The notes beneath the pieces are model-generated. The model was not told the DNA's origin, did no database searches, and worked only from the letters and a program-made list of their open reading frames with translations. Shown piece after piece: positions 52,317 through 61,094 of a stretch of DNA of 64,000 nt. The stretch comes from Clostridia bacterium (GTDB taxonomy: Bacteria > Bacillota > Clostridia > Oscillospirales > Acutalibacteraceae). The position numbers and the translations under genes were made by a program. Numbering within the stretch: the stretch's first letter is position 1; each line of letters opens with the position of its first letter. Location: the NCBI GenBank assembly GCA_017516965.1, contig JAFXAP010000016.1, forward strand, positions 58,569 to 122,568, given 5' to 3'.

Positions 52317-53021
52317 TTAATCTTCGGTTGTACTCCATTTATAGCCTCTGCCCCAAACGGTAACAATAAATTTAGGGTCAGATGCATCTTCTTCTATTTT
52401 GATTCTCAGTCTTCGAATGTTTACGTCTACAATTTTTTCTTCGCCAAAATAGTCACTGCCCCATACCTTATGCAAAATGGTTGTTCTGCTTATGGGTTCG
52501 TCAGGGTTTGCAAAGAAATATTCCATAATTTGAAATTCTACCTGAGTAAGTTCAATATTTTTACCGTCTTTAAGTAGCGCGTGACTGCGTAAATCGAGCA
52601 CAAATCTACCTGATTTAAGTTCGGTAGACGGAGCCTTGGCTACGCTGGGCTTACTAACCCTGCGATAGAGCGAATCAACGCGCGCTAAAAGCTCGGTTGG
52701 ACTAAAGGGCTTAGTAACATAGTCATCGGCGCCTATCATAAGACCGCTTATTTTGTCCATTTCCTGTGACTTTGCAGTAAGCATTATTATTCCTATGCTA
52801 TCACTTCTTTGACGCAACTCTTTGCAAAGAGCAAATCCGTCCATTCCGGGCATCATAACGTCTAAAAGCGCTATGTCAAATCCTTCGGTATCGCTGTCAT
52901 ATATTTCGAGCGCCTCTTCGCCGCTTCCGGCTTCAACCGTTTCATACCCTACTCTTTTAAGGTTAATTGCCTCAAACTCGCGTATAGCCGCCTCATCTTC
53001 TACAATAAGTATTCTTTTCAA
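52317..53021 (-). CDS. OmpR/PhoB-type response regulator
   Basis: 234 residues. Receiver domain with IVEDEAAIREFEAI, phosphoacceptor in DIALLDVMMPGMDGF (Asp about 54), and MLTAKSQEMDKI; C-terminal winged helix with LTQVEFQIMEYFFANP and VDVNIRRLRIKIE. DNA-binding regulator for the adjacent kinase. It lies 39 bases from the kinase gene and 13 bases after the lipoprotein gene. Confidence 0.96.
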   Translation of the reverse strand: MKRILIVEDEAAIREFEAINLKRVGYETVEAGSGEEALEIYDSDTEGFDIALLDVMMPGMDGFALCKELRQRSDSIGIIMLTAKSQEMDKISGLMIGADDYVTKPFSPTELLARVDSLYRRVSKPSVAKAPSTELKSGRFVLDLRSHALLKDGKNIELTQVEFQIMEYFFANPDEPISRTTILHKVWGSDYFGEEKIVDVNIRRLRIKIEEDASDPKFIVTVWGRGYKWSTTED

Positions 53022-53034
53022 AATCGTACCCCCG

Positions 53035-54345
53035 TTATGATACTAAATAAAACGTATCTTTAATTGTATCTGTTGTTATTGCAAAGGCCTTGGCGCCAAC
53101 ACCCAATGAGGCGACAAAAACCGTCTCGTCTTTTCTTGCGATTTCAACCATATCGCCACGGTCAAAATCTTCTTTGTCCCACTTTGATGATTTTATCAAA
53201 GTTATTGTAAACAATTCTTTGCCCAAAACAGAGTTCTCGGAATCATAGTGATAAAACCTTCGCAGATGATTTTCGGTATCTTTATACACCGCAACATGCC
53301 CTATCATTGTGCTGGGCACAGTAAGATAATAACCGTCAACCGTGTTTACAATTGTTATCATTTTTACCGACAATAGTTCGCCGTTAAATGAACACCAATT
53401 TGTATAATAAAGTTTTTCGCCGTCGCGTATAGCGTTTGGCAAATCAGACGCTATTGGAATTTCTAACACATTGTCTGCGTTTATGTCCTGAGTTTGAAGC
53501 GATGCCGCACGGAATGTTGATATATTTTCAAGTGATTCCTCATCAAGCAATGGGTTCACAAGTTCACCGCCCAAAAAATACAACACCTCGGTCACCGAAC
53601 CTACGCCCTTGATTTCATCAATATAAATTGCTCTTTGACCGTTTGACAGCGCCGCCAGAATGGGTTTTTCTGCGCTTTTGACACTTGAATCCAAAATGCA
53701 GGTAGTCGTCTGCTCAATTTGCTCCTTGTTATAGTTAAAGAGCATTGCCTTGTTTGTTTTTTCGCTTGTATTAAGCAAATGAACAAAAAGCTCATATTTT
53801 TTATCTTTGTTAAGGTCGCAACATAAAAAGCCTGTATAAGACTGCACCAACTGTTGCGTAAGAACACGGTCTTCAAAGGTGAAAAGGCTAAGTTGTTTTT
53901 CACTTGTGCCGTTAACATCCCAACCGACGACTATTTCTTTGTTTCCGTCATCATCAAGGTCACAAAACTCAATTTTTTCAACACCCGTAGCAACGGTGGT
54001 TTTATCGGCAACCGAAGTCCACTTTCCTTCTATCTGACAAATTGCATTTATGTGCATTGTTGTCATTTCGTCATCGCTTGTGCTGTAAAAGGCAAAGGCT
54101 TCATAAATTGCGTCACCGTTTATATCTTCTAAAACTATGGCAGAGCGATAATCACCTTCGGCAGGATATTTAAGGTCGCAATCAGGACCTGCGCTCTTTT
54201 CAAGCGCCCTGGCTATAGGAGCCATTTCACCCGTAAGTTCAGGCGGAGACAACAGTTCATTAGCGTTATTAAAAAGGTCACAGCCGCACAAAACAACCGA
54301 CAAGCTAAGCGCCATTATTATTGCGAGTGCTTTTCTAATTTTCAT
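53035..54345 (-). CDS. Putative lipoprotein with VCBS/FG-GAP-like repeats, upstream of a two-component system
   Basis: 436 residues. Signal peptide ALAIIMALSLSVVLCGC with lipobox LCGC. The mature part has Asp-rich segments such as VLEDINGDAIYEAFAFY, CDLDDDGNKEIVVGWDV, CDLNKDKKYELFVHLL and QDINADNVLEIPIA, the DxNxDxxxE pattern of calcium-binding beta-propeller (VCBS/FG-GAP-like) repeats. I see no enzyme motif. GGGAGG precedes the ATG. Being first in the operon with the response regulator and kinase, it may supply the signal sensed outside the membrane. Confidence 0.82.
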   Translation of the reverse strand: MKIRKALAIIMALSLSVVLCGCDLFNNANELLSPPELTGEMAPIARALEKSAGPDCDLKYPAEGDYRSAIVLEDINGDAIYEAFAFYSTSDDEMTTMHINAICQIEGKWTSVADKTTVATGVEKIEFCDLDDDGNKEIVVGWDVNGTSEKQLSLFTFEDRVLTQQLVQSYTGFLCCDLNKDKKYELFVHLLNTSEKTNKAMLFNYNKEQIEQTTTCILDSSVKSAEKPILAALSNGQRAIYIDEIKGVGSVTEVLYFLGGELVNPLLDEESLENISTFRAASLQTQDINADNVLEIPIASDLPNAIRDGEKLYYTNWCSFNGELLSVKMITIVNTVDGYYLTVPSTMIGHVAVYKDTENHLRRFYHYDSENSVLGKELFTITLIKSSKWDKEDFDRGDMVEIARKDETVFVASLGVGAKAFAITTDTIKDTFYLVS

Positions 54346-54455
54346 ACCGTTTGCCTCCCTTTTTGATTTACATAATACATATAATTATACATAATGCATT
54401 ATAACACAATGCGCAATAAAAATAAAGATATTTTTACTAAATTTTAATAAAATCG

Positions 54456-54484
54456 TTGCAAGTGCGCAGGATTTATTGTAATAT
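54456..54484 (+). promoter_or_regulatory. Promoter of the TIGR03960-like radical SAM operon
   Basis: TTGCAA (54456-54461) and TAATAT (54479-54484) with a 17-base spacer, 30 bases before the start codon. Confidence 0.5.
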
Positions 54485-54514
54485 TTATTTAATACACTAA
54501 GGTTTGGTGAAATT

Positions 54515-56359
54515 ATGGATGAAAAAAGATTAGAACAACTGCTGCTTACAGTTCAAAAACCCGGTCGTTATTCAGGCGGCGAAGTAAATCAGGTGGTAAA
54601 AGACAAGTCAAAAATTGACGTAAGATTTGCCTTTTGTTTTCCCGATACATATGAAATAGGTATGAGCCACCTAGGTATGAAAATACTCTATTCGCTCTTT
54701 AACTCGCGCGATGACATTTGGTGCGAACGCGTTTTTGCGCCTTGGATTGACGCGCAAAAGGTTATGAAAGATAACGGCATTCCGCTTTATGCGCTTGAAA
54801 GCCGCGATCCTATCCGTGATTTTGATTTTGTAGGGTTTACACTTCAATACGAACTGTCATATACCAATATTTTAAGTATGCTCGACCTGGGCGGTATTCC
54901 GCTTAAAGCCTGTGACCGCGACGACACTTACCCTATAATTGTTGCAGGTGGTCCTTGTACTTGCAACCCTGAACCTCTTAGTGATTTTGTAGATATTTTC
55001 TTTTTAGGTGAGGGCGAAAAGGTTGACCTTGAAGTTATTGACCTTTATAAAGAAATAAAGAAAAACGGTGGCACAAAGCAAGAATTTTTATGCGCCGCCG
55101 CAAAAATCAAGGGTGTGTATGTTCCCTCGCTTTATGATTTTTCATACAACAACGACGGCACTATTGCCGCTATAACACCAAAGGGAGACGCGCCTCAGGT
55201 TATAGAAAAGCGCATAGAAGAAAACCTTGATGAAACCTTTTACCCCGACCGTTTTGTCGTGCCGTTTATCGAGGCTGTGCACGACCGCGCGGTTCAAGAG
55301 GTTTTCAGAGGCTGTATACGTGGTTGCCGCTTTTGTCAGGCGGGTTATATCTATCGTCCCGTTCGCGAAAAAAGCGCCTCGGTTGTAAACCGTCAGGCGC
55401 GTGCGCTTTGTAAAAACACCGGTTATGACGAAATGTCGCTTTCGAGCCTTTCGACCAGCGATTATACCCAGCTTGAACCCATGCTTGACGAAATGCTTAG
55501 CTGGACCGAATGCGATAAAATAAGCCTTTCTCTTCCATCGCTTCGTATTGACAATTTCTCGGAAGAACTTATGCAAAAAATTAACCGCCTTAAAAAAAGC
55601 GGTCTTACCTTTGCGCCCGAAGCAGGCACACAACGGCTTCGTGACGTTATAAATAAAAACATAACTGAGAATGATATTTTAACCACCTGCGCCACCGCCT
55701 TTCGCGGCGGATATACCGCAGTTAAGCTTTACTTTATGATGGGGCTTCCCACCGAGCGTGATGAGGACATTGTCGGAATTGCAGAACTCGCCCAAAAAAT
55801 TGTTGACCTTTACTACTCACTACCCGAAAAACCAAAGGGTAAGGCGGTGAACGTTTCGATAAGCGTGGCAAACTTTGTGCCAAAGCCACACACACCGTTC
55901 CAGTTTGAACCGCAGATTACCCGTGAAGAAATGATGCGCCGTCAAGCACTGCTTAAAGACAGTATAAAGAGCAAAAAAATCACCTTTAATTACCACGAAA
56001 ACAAAACAAGCTTTCTCGAAGGCGTCTTTGCGCGTGGTGACCGCCGTCTTGGCGCAGTTATCGAAGCGGCATACAAAAAAGGTTGTTGCTTTGACGGTTG
56101 GGACGAATGTTTTGAACTCGAAAAATGGCTTGAAGCCTTTGACGAATGTGGTATCAGCCCCGAATTTTATGCCAACCGTTTGCGCAGTTTTGATGAAATT
56201 ACCCCTTGGGAGCATCTTGATTACCGAATTACAAAACAATTTTTAATTCGTGAAAATATGGCGGCTCACAACGAAGTTACCACTCCTAACTGTCGCGAGT
56301 CCTGCGCAGGTTGTGGCGCAAATTCTTACGGAAAGGGTGTTTGCTTTGAAAAACGTTAG
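54515..56359 (+). CDS. B12-binding-domain/radical SAM protein, TIGR03960-like
   Basis: 614 residues, family length. An N-terminal region of ~250 residues resembles a B12-binding Rossmann domain (FAFCFPDTYEIGMSHLGMKIL, PIIVAGGPCTCNPEPLSDFV). The radical SAM motif is EVFRGCIRGCRFCQAGYIYRP (CxxxCxxC), with SLSSLSTSDYTQLEPM and TFAPEAGTQRLRDVI as later conserved blocks; it ends with several cysteines (CRESCAGCGANSYG). The family is broadly conserved in Firmicutes, always beside a DUF2344 protein; the reaction is not known to me. Confidence 0.92.
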   Translation: MDEKRLEQLLLTVQKPGRYSGGEVNQVVKDKSKIDVRFAFCFPDTYEIGMSHLGMKILYSLFNSRDDIWCERVFAPWIDAQKVMKDNGIPLYALESRDPIRDFDFVGFTLQYELSYTNILSMLDLGGIPLKACDRDDTYPIIVAGGPCTCNPEPLSDFVDIFFLGEGEKVDLEVIDLYKEIKKNGGTKQEFLCAAAKIKGVYVPSLYDFSYNNDGTIAAITPKGDAPQVIEKRIEENLDETFYPDRFVVPFIEAVHDRAVQEVFRGCIRGCRFCQAGYIYRPVREKSASVVNRQARALCKNTGYDEMSLSSLSTSDYTQLEPMLDEMLSWTECDKISLSLPSLRIDNFSEELMQKINRLKKSGLTFAPEAGTQRLRDVINKNITENDILTTCATAFRGGYTAVKLYFMMGLPTERDEDIVGIAELAQKIVDLYYSLPEKPKGKAVNVSISVANFVPKPHTPFQFEPQITREEMMRRQALLKDSIKSKKITFNYHENKTSFLEGVFARGDRRLGAVIEAAYKKGCCFDGWDECFELEKWLEAFDECGISPEFYANRLRSFDEITPWEHLDYRITKQFLIRENMAAHNEVTTPNCRESCAGCGANSYGKGVCFEKR

Positions 56360-56996
56360 ACTTTTTTATAAAAAAGGCGGCCGAATGCGTTTTATATCTC
56401 ATCTTGATATGACGCGCTTTATGGCAAGAGCAATTCGCAGAGCGGGCTTGCCCGTGTGGTACACCGAGGGATTTAATCCACATCTTTATATGACCTTTGC
56501 GCTACCATTATCTTTGGGGTTTGAAAGTGACTATGATGCGCTTGATATTCGCATTTTAGATGATGATTATGACATTTCTATCATACCCGAAAAACTAAAT
56601 GCAGTTTGCCCTGAGTATATACACTTTTTTGGCGCATCACAACCCCAAAAAAAAGCAGGTGACGTTGCGGCGGCAAGTTTTGAAATTTTGTTTGATGACT
56701 GTGGCGAGCTTAAAGACAACCTAAACGACTTTTTAAGTCGTGACAGCATAACCGTTTTAAAGAAAACCAAAAAGGGTGGCATAAAGGAATTAGAGGTTGC
56801 CGATAAAATTGTATCTTTTTCATTAGATATCAAAGACGGCAATACTCTTTTAAAAATCACACTTCCTGCAGGAAGCACCGAAAACCTTAACCCCGAACTG
56901 TTTTTAAACAAGTTTTTTGAAGAAAGCGGCAAATATTATTGTTATGTTGTAACACGTACTGCAATACTTGACACAAACGGATTGCCGTTTGTGTGA
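56346..56996 (+). CDS. TIGR03936-like / DUF2344 protein, partner of the radical SAM protein
   Basis: 216 residues from a TTG at 56346 (AAGGGTG 5 bases upstream), overlapping the upstream gene by 14 bases; the protein then starts KNVRLFYKKGGRMRFISHLD, the family beginning. An ATG at 56385 is the alternative start. RFMARAIRRAGLPVWYTEGFNPH is a conserved block. Family members sit beside, or fused to, TIGR03960 proteins. A CDS overlapping with atypical start suggests translational coupling. The stop codon lies at the edge of a MITE-like element. Confidence 0.88.
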   Translation: MKNVRLFYKKGGRMRFISHLDMTRFMARAIRRAGLPVWYTEGFNPHLYMTFALPLSLGFESDYDALDIRILDDDYDISIIPEKLNAVCPEYIHFFGASQPQKKAGDVAAASFEILFDDCGELKDNLNDFLSRDSITVLKKTKKGGIKELEVADKIVSFSLDIKDGNTLLKITLPAGSTENLNPELFLNKFFEESGKYYCYVVTRTAILDTNGLPFV

Positions 56997-57022
56997 TGCG
57001 CAATTCACAATTTGATATTAAC

Positions 57023-57065
57023 AAAACCAAGACTCTGCTAAAAAATTAGGCAGAGTCTTGGTTTT
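57023..57065 (+). terminator. Terminator of the TIGR03960-like operon
   Basis: AAAACCAAGACTCTGC (57023-57038) and GCAGAGTCTTGGTTTT (57050-57065), 16-bp perfect stem. Confidence 0.88.
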
Positions 57066-57150
57066 TAGTACAGTAAATTTTACATTATTTGGCTTAATAA
57101 AACAAAATGTTATAAAATATTTCAATTTTCCATTTTCAACTTTCAATTAA

Positions 57151-57186
57151 AAAAGCACTCGCTATATCTCTATAGTGAGTGCTTTT
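57151..57186 (-). terminator. Terminator of the decarboxylase operon
   Basis: AAAAGCACTCGCTATA (57151-57166) pairs with TATAGTGAGTGCTTTT (57171-57186), with one C-A mismatch on one strand (a G-T wobble on the other), loop TCTC. The minus strand continues into TTTT. Convergent to the 57023 terminator. Confidence 0.82.
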
Positions 57187-57225
57187 AATTTAGTTAATTA
57201 TGCATTGTGCATTGTGAATTATGCA

Positions 57226-58632
57226 TTAGTTTGAGAGGTCCTCTACAATAAGTTCGCGAACCGCATTTTCATCTACGGGTTCTGCGTCACGTACTGCAAA
57301 GAATTTTTCTGCAACCTGTGGGAAGAGAGCATAGCTTAGCACGTCTTCATAAGACTTGCCAATGCCCTTATCTTTCATCTCACGCGCGTATTTTTCAAGC
57401 TCTGGCTCTAACAAGTCGGCAGGACGGCAGGTGATAACCTCATCATTACCGATAGCCTTTTTGCGAACCTCTTCGTTAACGGGAGCGGGCAACTTGCCAT
57501 ATTCACCGCGAAGGAGCGCTTTTGATTCCTTTGGAACCATCTTGTAACGCTCGCCTGAAATAACGTTCATAACAGCCTGTGTACCAACAATCTGACTGGT
57601 AGGTGTTACAAGTGGTGGGTAACCAAAGTCTTCTTTAACTCTTGGCACTTCAGCCAAAACTTCATACAACTTGTCCTCTTTACCAGCCTGTTTAAGCTGA
57701 GAAATTGTGTTAGAAAGCATACCGCCGGGAACCTGGTAGATAAGTGTTTTTGCATCTACGTTAAGCACCTTGGGGTCGAGTGTGCCTTCGGCCTTCATCT
57801 TGTTGGCAACGCCACGGAAATGGGTTGCAACGTCAGAAAGTTTTTCAAGGTCAAGACCTGTATCGCGCTCGGTACCCTGTAAGGTAGCAACAAGCGCTTC
57901 GGTTGCAGGGTTTGCAGTACCGTTACCAAATGGGGAGAGCGCACAGTCAACAATGTCAACGCCTGCCTGTGTTGCCATAAGGTAGGTCATATCGCCTGTA
58001 CCTGTTGTATTATGAGTGTGCAAATGAATCGGCACCTTAACGCTCTCTTTGAGCTTTTTAACAAGTGAATATGCATCATAAGGAAGCAACAAGTTTGCCA
58101 TATCCTTAATACAAATTACATCAGCGCCCATATTTTCGAGGGTTTTTGCAAGTTTTACAAAATATTCCTCATTATGAACGGGGCTTATGGTATAGCTGAT
58201 AGCAGGTTCACAAATGCCGCCGTATTCTTTACAAGACTTGATTGCTTGTTCAAGGTTACGTGGGTCGTTAAGCGCGTCAAAAATACGAATAACGTCAATA
58301 CCGTTTTCGATTGACTTTTTAACAAACATATCAACAACGTCATCAGCATAATGCTTATAACCCAAAATGTTCTGACCGCGGAAAAGCATCTGCAACTTGG
58401 TGTTTGGCATATGCTTCTTTATGGTGCGAAGTCTTTCCCAAGGGTCTTCGTTAAGGAAACGCATACAAGAGTCAAATGTTGCGCCGCCCCAGCACTCTAC
58501 TGACCAATAACCTATTTTGTCAAGACGCTCAAGGGCAGGAATCATATCCTCAATACGCATACGGGTAGCCGCCTGCGACTGATGAGCGTCACGCAAAATG
58601 GTATCTGTAATATATAATGGTTTATTAGCCAT
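57226..58632 (-). CDS. oadA: Oxaloacetate decarboxylase alpha subunit (carboxyltransferase), without biotinyl domain
   Basis: 468 residues; full OadA is ~590 with a fused biotin domain. The HMGL-like TIM barrel begins ITDTILRDAHQSQAATRMR (DTxxRDAHQS), with VIRIFDALNDPRN, ICIKDMANLL (metal-linked carbamylated-lysine region) and HLHTHNTTG. A conserved carboxyltransferase tail follows (about 300-460). It moves CO2 from oxaloacetate (or related acid) onto biotin. The biotin carrier is a separate gene (60097), so this is a pyruvate-carboxylase-subunit-B/OadA-type enzyme of a four-gene complex; related methylmalonyl-CoA or glutaconyl-CoA complexes use unrelated carboxyltransferases, so oxaloacetate is favoured. 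Confidence 0.92.
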   Translation of the reverse strand: MANKPLYITDTILRDAHQSQAATRMRIEDMIPALERLDKIGYWSVECWGGATFDSCMRFLNEDPWERLRTIKKHMPNTKLQMLFRGQNILGYKHYADDVVDMFVKKSIENGIDVIRIFDALNDPRNLEQAIKSCKEYGGICEPAISYTISPVHNEEYFVKLAKTLENMGADVICIKDMANLLLPYDAYSLVKKLKESVKVPIHLHTHNTTGTGDMTYLMATQAGVDIVDCALSPFGNGTANPATEALVATLQGTERDTGLDLEKLSDVATHFRGVANKMKAEGTLDPKVLNVDAKTLIYQVPGGMLSNTISQLKQAGKEDKLYEVLAEVPRVKEDFGYPPLVTPTSQIVGTQAVMNVISGERYKMVPKESKALLRGEYGKLPAPVNEEVRKKAIGNDEVITCRPADLLEPELEKYAREMKDKGIGKSYEDVLSYALFPQVAEKFFAVRDAEPVDENAVRELIVEDLSN

Positions 58633-58707
58633 AGTTTTTAGTCCTTTCTGTATTATAAAAATACATAAATAACAAATTATAAATAGTCAGTCTATATGGT
58701 TTGGAGA

Positions 58708-58791
58708 AAATCGTTCACAGTGCCGTTTTGCAGTGAGTGGTGCTGTATTATTTATACCGCCCCGAACAAAAAACGGTGCTGTGGGCGATTT
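58708..58791 (+). repeat. 21-22 bp RNA-like hairpin between the beta and alpha decarboxylase genes
   Basis: The arm at 58708-58728 (with CGTTCACAGTGCCG) pairs along all 21 positions with 58771-58791 (with CGGTGCTGTGGGCG) only when read as plus-strand RNA, where three positions are G-U wobbles; on the minus strand those are A-C mismatches. Loop 42 bases. It lies antisense in the operon spacer. Confidence 0.6.
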
Positions 58792-58806
58792 AATTCAAAC
58801 TTAAAC

Positions 58807-60072
58807 TTAACCTAAAAGAGAGATGAGTACGCCGGCTGCGATGGCTGAGCCTATAACCCCTGCAACGTTTGGTCCCATAGCGTGCATAAGAAGGAAGTTA
58901 GATGGGTTAGCCTTCTGACCAACCATTTGTGATACACGCGCAGCCATAGGAACAGCAGAAACGCCTGCCGAGCCAATAAGTGGGTTCATTTTGTTCTTGG
59001 TGAAAAGGTTCATAAACTTAGCAAACAATACGCCTGTAGCAGTAGCCACACCAAATGCAACTATACCCATTGCTATAATTTCGAGTGTGGGCAAACGCAA
59101 AAGTGTAATAGCCTTGCCGCCAACGTTAATAACTGTATCTGTATTTGAATTAAGGAAGGTTTCAGCTGTAGCTGTTGCGCCAACCGAAATACCAAGGAAT
59201 ATTGTTACAATATTCATAAGCTCATTCTGAGCGGTCTTACAAAGACGCTCTGCGACGCCTGATTCTTTCCAGAGGTTACCAAGCATTAAGCAACCAACAA
59301 GCGCTGTTGCATCAGGAACCAAGAGCGCTACAAAGATAGTAACAACAATCGGGAAGATGATTTTTTCGGTCTTGGTAGGGGTACGCAGCGGTTTCATAAC
59401 TATTTCGCGTTCTTTTTTGGTGGTAAGAAGCTTCATAATAGGCGGCTGTATTACAGGAACGAGCGCCATATATGAATAAGCCGCAACGGCAATCGCACCT
59501 AAAAGATGTGGCGCGAGTATCGAGGTTGTAAATATAGCGGTTGGGCCGTCAGCGCCACCAATGATACCTACAGAACCTGCTTCTGCCGAGGTAAAACCAA
59601 GCAATATACAACCGATAAATGTTGCAAAAATACCTACCTGTGCCGCCGCGCCCAAAAGCAAACTCTTTGGGTTAGAGATAAGTGGACCAAAGTCGGTCAT
59701 AGCACCAATGCCTACAAAGATAAGGCAGGGATAAATACAAGTTTTAACACCTATATAAAGATAGTCTAAAAATCCACCGTTTGCCATTATATGACCGTAG
59801 CTATGATAGTAAGGCGAACCCTCGGTCATAAACTCGGACCACAACTCGCCGTGGTAAAGACCTGCGCCGGGAAGGTTGGTAAGCAACATACCAAACGCAA
59901 TACCGATGAGTAGTAACGGCTCAAACTGCTTTTTAATAGCAAGATATAAAAGCAATAATGATACCGCAATCATTATAAAATTTTTCCATCCGCCATCAAG
60001 GAAATTACCAAACAACTGATAAAAACCGGTGGTCTGGAAAAAATTACCTAAACCAGTTAAAAATTCACTCAT
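58807..60072 (-). CDS. oadB: Sodium-translocating decarboxylase beta subunit
   Basis: 421 residues, multi-pass. Family signatures [21 protein letters not shown] and [20 protein letters not shown], plus [21 protein letters not shown] at the C-terminus. It decarboxylates biotin-CO2 and pumps Na+ outward. Begins 24 bases after the biotin carrier gene. Standard for the OadB/GcdB/MmdB family. Confidence 0.96.
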   Translation of the reverse strand: MSEFLTGLGNFFQTTGFYQLFGNFLDGGWKNFIMIAVSLLLLYLAIKKQFEPLLLIGIAFGMLLTNLPGAGLYHGELWSEFMTEGSPYYHSYGHIMANGGFLDYLYIGVKTCIYPCLIFVGIGAMTDFGPLISNPKSLLLGAAAQVGIFATFIGCILLGFTSAEAGSVGIIGGADGPTAIFTTSILAPHLLGAIAVAAYSYMALVPVIQPPIMKLLTTKKEREIVMKPLRTPTKTEKIIFPIVVTIFVALLVPDATALVGCLMLGNLWKESGVAERLCKTAQNELMNIVTIFLGISVGATATAETFLNSNTDTVINVGGKAITLLRLPTLEIIAMGIVAFGVATATGVLFAKFMNLFTKNKMNPLIGSAGVSAVPMAARVSQMVGQKANPSNFLLMHAMGPNVAGVIGSAIAAGVLISLLG

Positions 60073-60096
60073 TTTTTTACTCCTTAAAGAGCGTTC

Positions 60097-60483
60097 TTAT
60101 GCAATTGTGCAAAGAACAGCGCCGGTTTCAACTGCTGCGCCCTTGGTTACAACAACGTTTACTGTGCCGTCGCAAGGAGCAACGATTTCATTTTCCATCT
60201 TCATTGCTTCAAGAATAACTAACACGTCACCTTTTTTAACTGCTGCGCCGTTTGCAACCTTAATGTCAAGAATGTTGCCTGGCATTGGCGCGTTAACGGT
60301 TTCGCCGCCTGCGGGAGCTGCTACGGGAGCCGGAGCTGCTACGGGAGCCGGAGCTGCTGCGGGTGCTGCAGGTGCTGCTGCAGGAGCTGCCGGAGCGGGA
60401 GCTGCTTTAACGTCAGCCGCGTCAATTGCTTCAAGTGTGATTTCATAAGCTGTTCCGTTTACTGTTACTTTATAAGCTTTCAT
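60097..60483 (-). CDS. Biotin carrier protein of the sodium-pump decarboxylase
   Basis: 128 residues. An N-terminal ~30 residues (KAYKVTVNGTAYEITLE) is followed by an Ala/Pro-rich linker built of repeated APAPVAAPAP and AAPAAAPA units, then a biotinyl domain with VLVILEAMKMENEIVAP; the biotinylated lysine is in AMKM near residue 93. The linker DNA is a low-complexity repeat. Matches GcdC/MmdC-type carriers. Serves OadA and OadB. Confidence 0.96.
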   Translation of the reverse strand: MKAYKVTVNGTAYEITLEAIDAADVKAAPAPAAPAAAPAAPAAAPAPVAAPAPVAAPAGGETVNAPMPGNILDIKVANGAAVKKGDVLVILEAMKMENEIVAPCDGTVNVVVTKGAAVETGAVLCTIA

Positions 60484-60517
60484 TTTATTTACCTCTTTGT
60501 TTATAATTTTTAGTTAA

Positions 60518-60835
60518 TTAAAGTTTTTTGAAAGAAATTACGCGAAGGGCAGATACGTCTTTACCCATCTCTTCTGCGCATACTGCGGTTACCGCTGCAA
60601 TAATTTCCTGGCGGTTTTGAATCACCGCATTATTTGCGGGTGCCGCTGCAGTCGCGGGCTTGTTATCGGCTTTTGTTGTTTTTACAAAGAAAAGACCCAT
60701 AATTTTGCAAATAAAAATTATAAGCACAAGTCCTAAAAATACAACGCCTACGCCCGTTACCACGACCATCCAACTGGCAGGTTCGGTTTTTGCTGCCACT
60801 TCTACGGCCAATGCCAAATTTTTAACCATTTCCAC
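60518..60835 (-). CDS. oadG: OadG-like gamma subunit of the decarboxylase
   Basis: 105 residues from GTG 60835 (GGGAGG 10 bases upstream); ATG 60829 is an alternative and a TTG at 60853 overlaps the ribosome site. One TM (MVVVTGVGVVFLGLVLIIFICKIMGLFF) near residues 23-50, a short Ala-rich linker and a conserved C-terminal helix (NRQEIIAAVTAVCAEEMGKD) typical of OadG, which assembles alpha and beta at the membrane. First gene of the operon. Confidence 0.85.
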   Translation of the reverse strand: MEMVKNLALAVEVAAKTEPASWMVVVTGVGVVFLGLVLIIFICKIMGLFFVKTTKADNKPATAAAPANNAVIQNRQEIIAAVTAVCAEEMGKDVSALRVISFKKL

Positions 60836-60911
60836 TTGTTTTGCACCTCCCAAAATGCAATGAAAATCCTTTTAAAAATTGAGAAAATCCAATTCTCTCC
60901 CAATTGTAATC

Positions 60912-60940
60912 ATTATATATTATTTTTCCAAGAAAAACAA
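60912..60940 (-). promoter_or_regulatory. Promoter of the decarboxylase operon
   Basis: Minus strand: TTGTTT (60940-60935) and TATAAT (60917-60912), 17-base spacer, about 77 bases before the oadG start codon. An array of phased A/T tracts lies just upstream. Confidence 0.65.
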
Positions 60941-60946
60941 TACATA

Positions 60947-61000
60947 TTTTGACATTTTTTAATATTTTTTAATATTTTTTCATATTTTATTTTGTTTTTT
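60947..61000. promoter_or_regulatory. Phased A/T tracts (intrinsic bend or UP element) upstream of the decarboxylase promoter
   Basis: Six T-tracts on the plus strand (60947-50, 60955-60, 60965-70, 60975-80, 60985-88, 60995-61000) recur about every 10 bases, i.e. on the same DNA face. On the minus strand they are A-tracts directly upstream of the -35 box. Confidence 0.6.
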
Positions 61001-61094
61001 GTTAAAACTTATTTTATCTCTGTTATCACTTGAAAAAAAACACACTTTATGATACTATACCCCTGTAAACAATTTCCTTTTTGGAGGTATTTTT

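Larger units (their letters stand above)
56996..57226. repeat. MITE-like element with imperfect 16-bp terminal inverted repeats
   Basis: The left end ATGCGCAATTCACAAT (56996-57011) and right end ATTGTGAATTATGCAT (57211-57226) match inversely at 14 of 16. The ends touch both flanking stop codons, and the interior holds two terminators but no ORF. It also contains TTTTCAACTTTCAATTAAAA, found again at 63694. Confidence 0.55.

Noticed and set aside
57226-58632. Naming oadA as methylmalonyl-CoA decarboxylase alpha
   Set aside because: Its fold motifs (DTxxRDAHQS barrel) are those of the oxaloacetate/pyruvate carboxyltransferase, not of acyl-CoA carboxyltransferases.
60029-60448. Plus-strand frame of 139 residues rich in Ala/Gly
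   Set aside because: Antisense of the Ala/Pro linker of the biotin carrier; low-complexity shadow.
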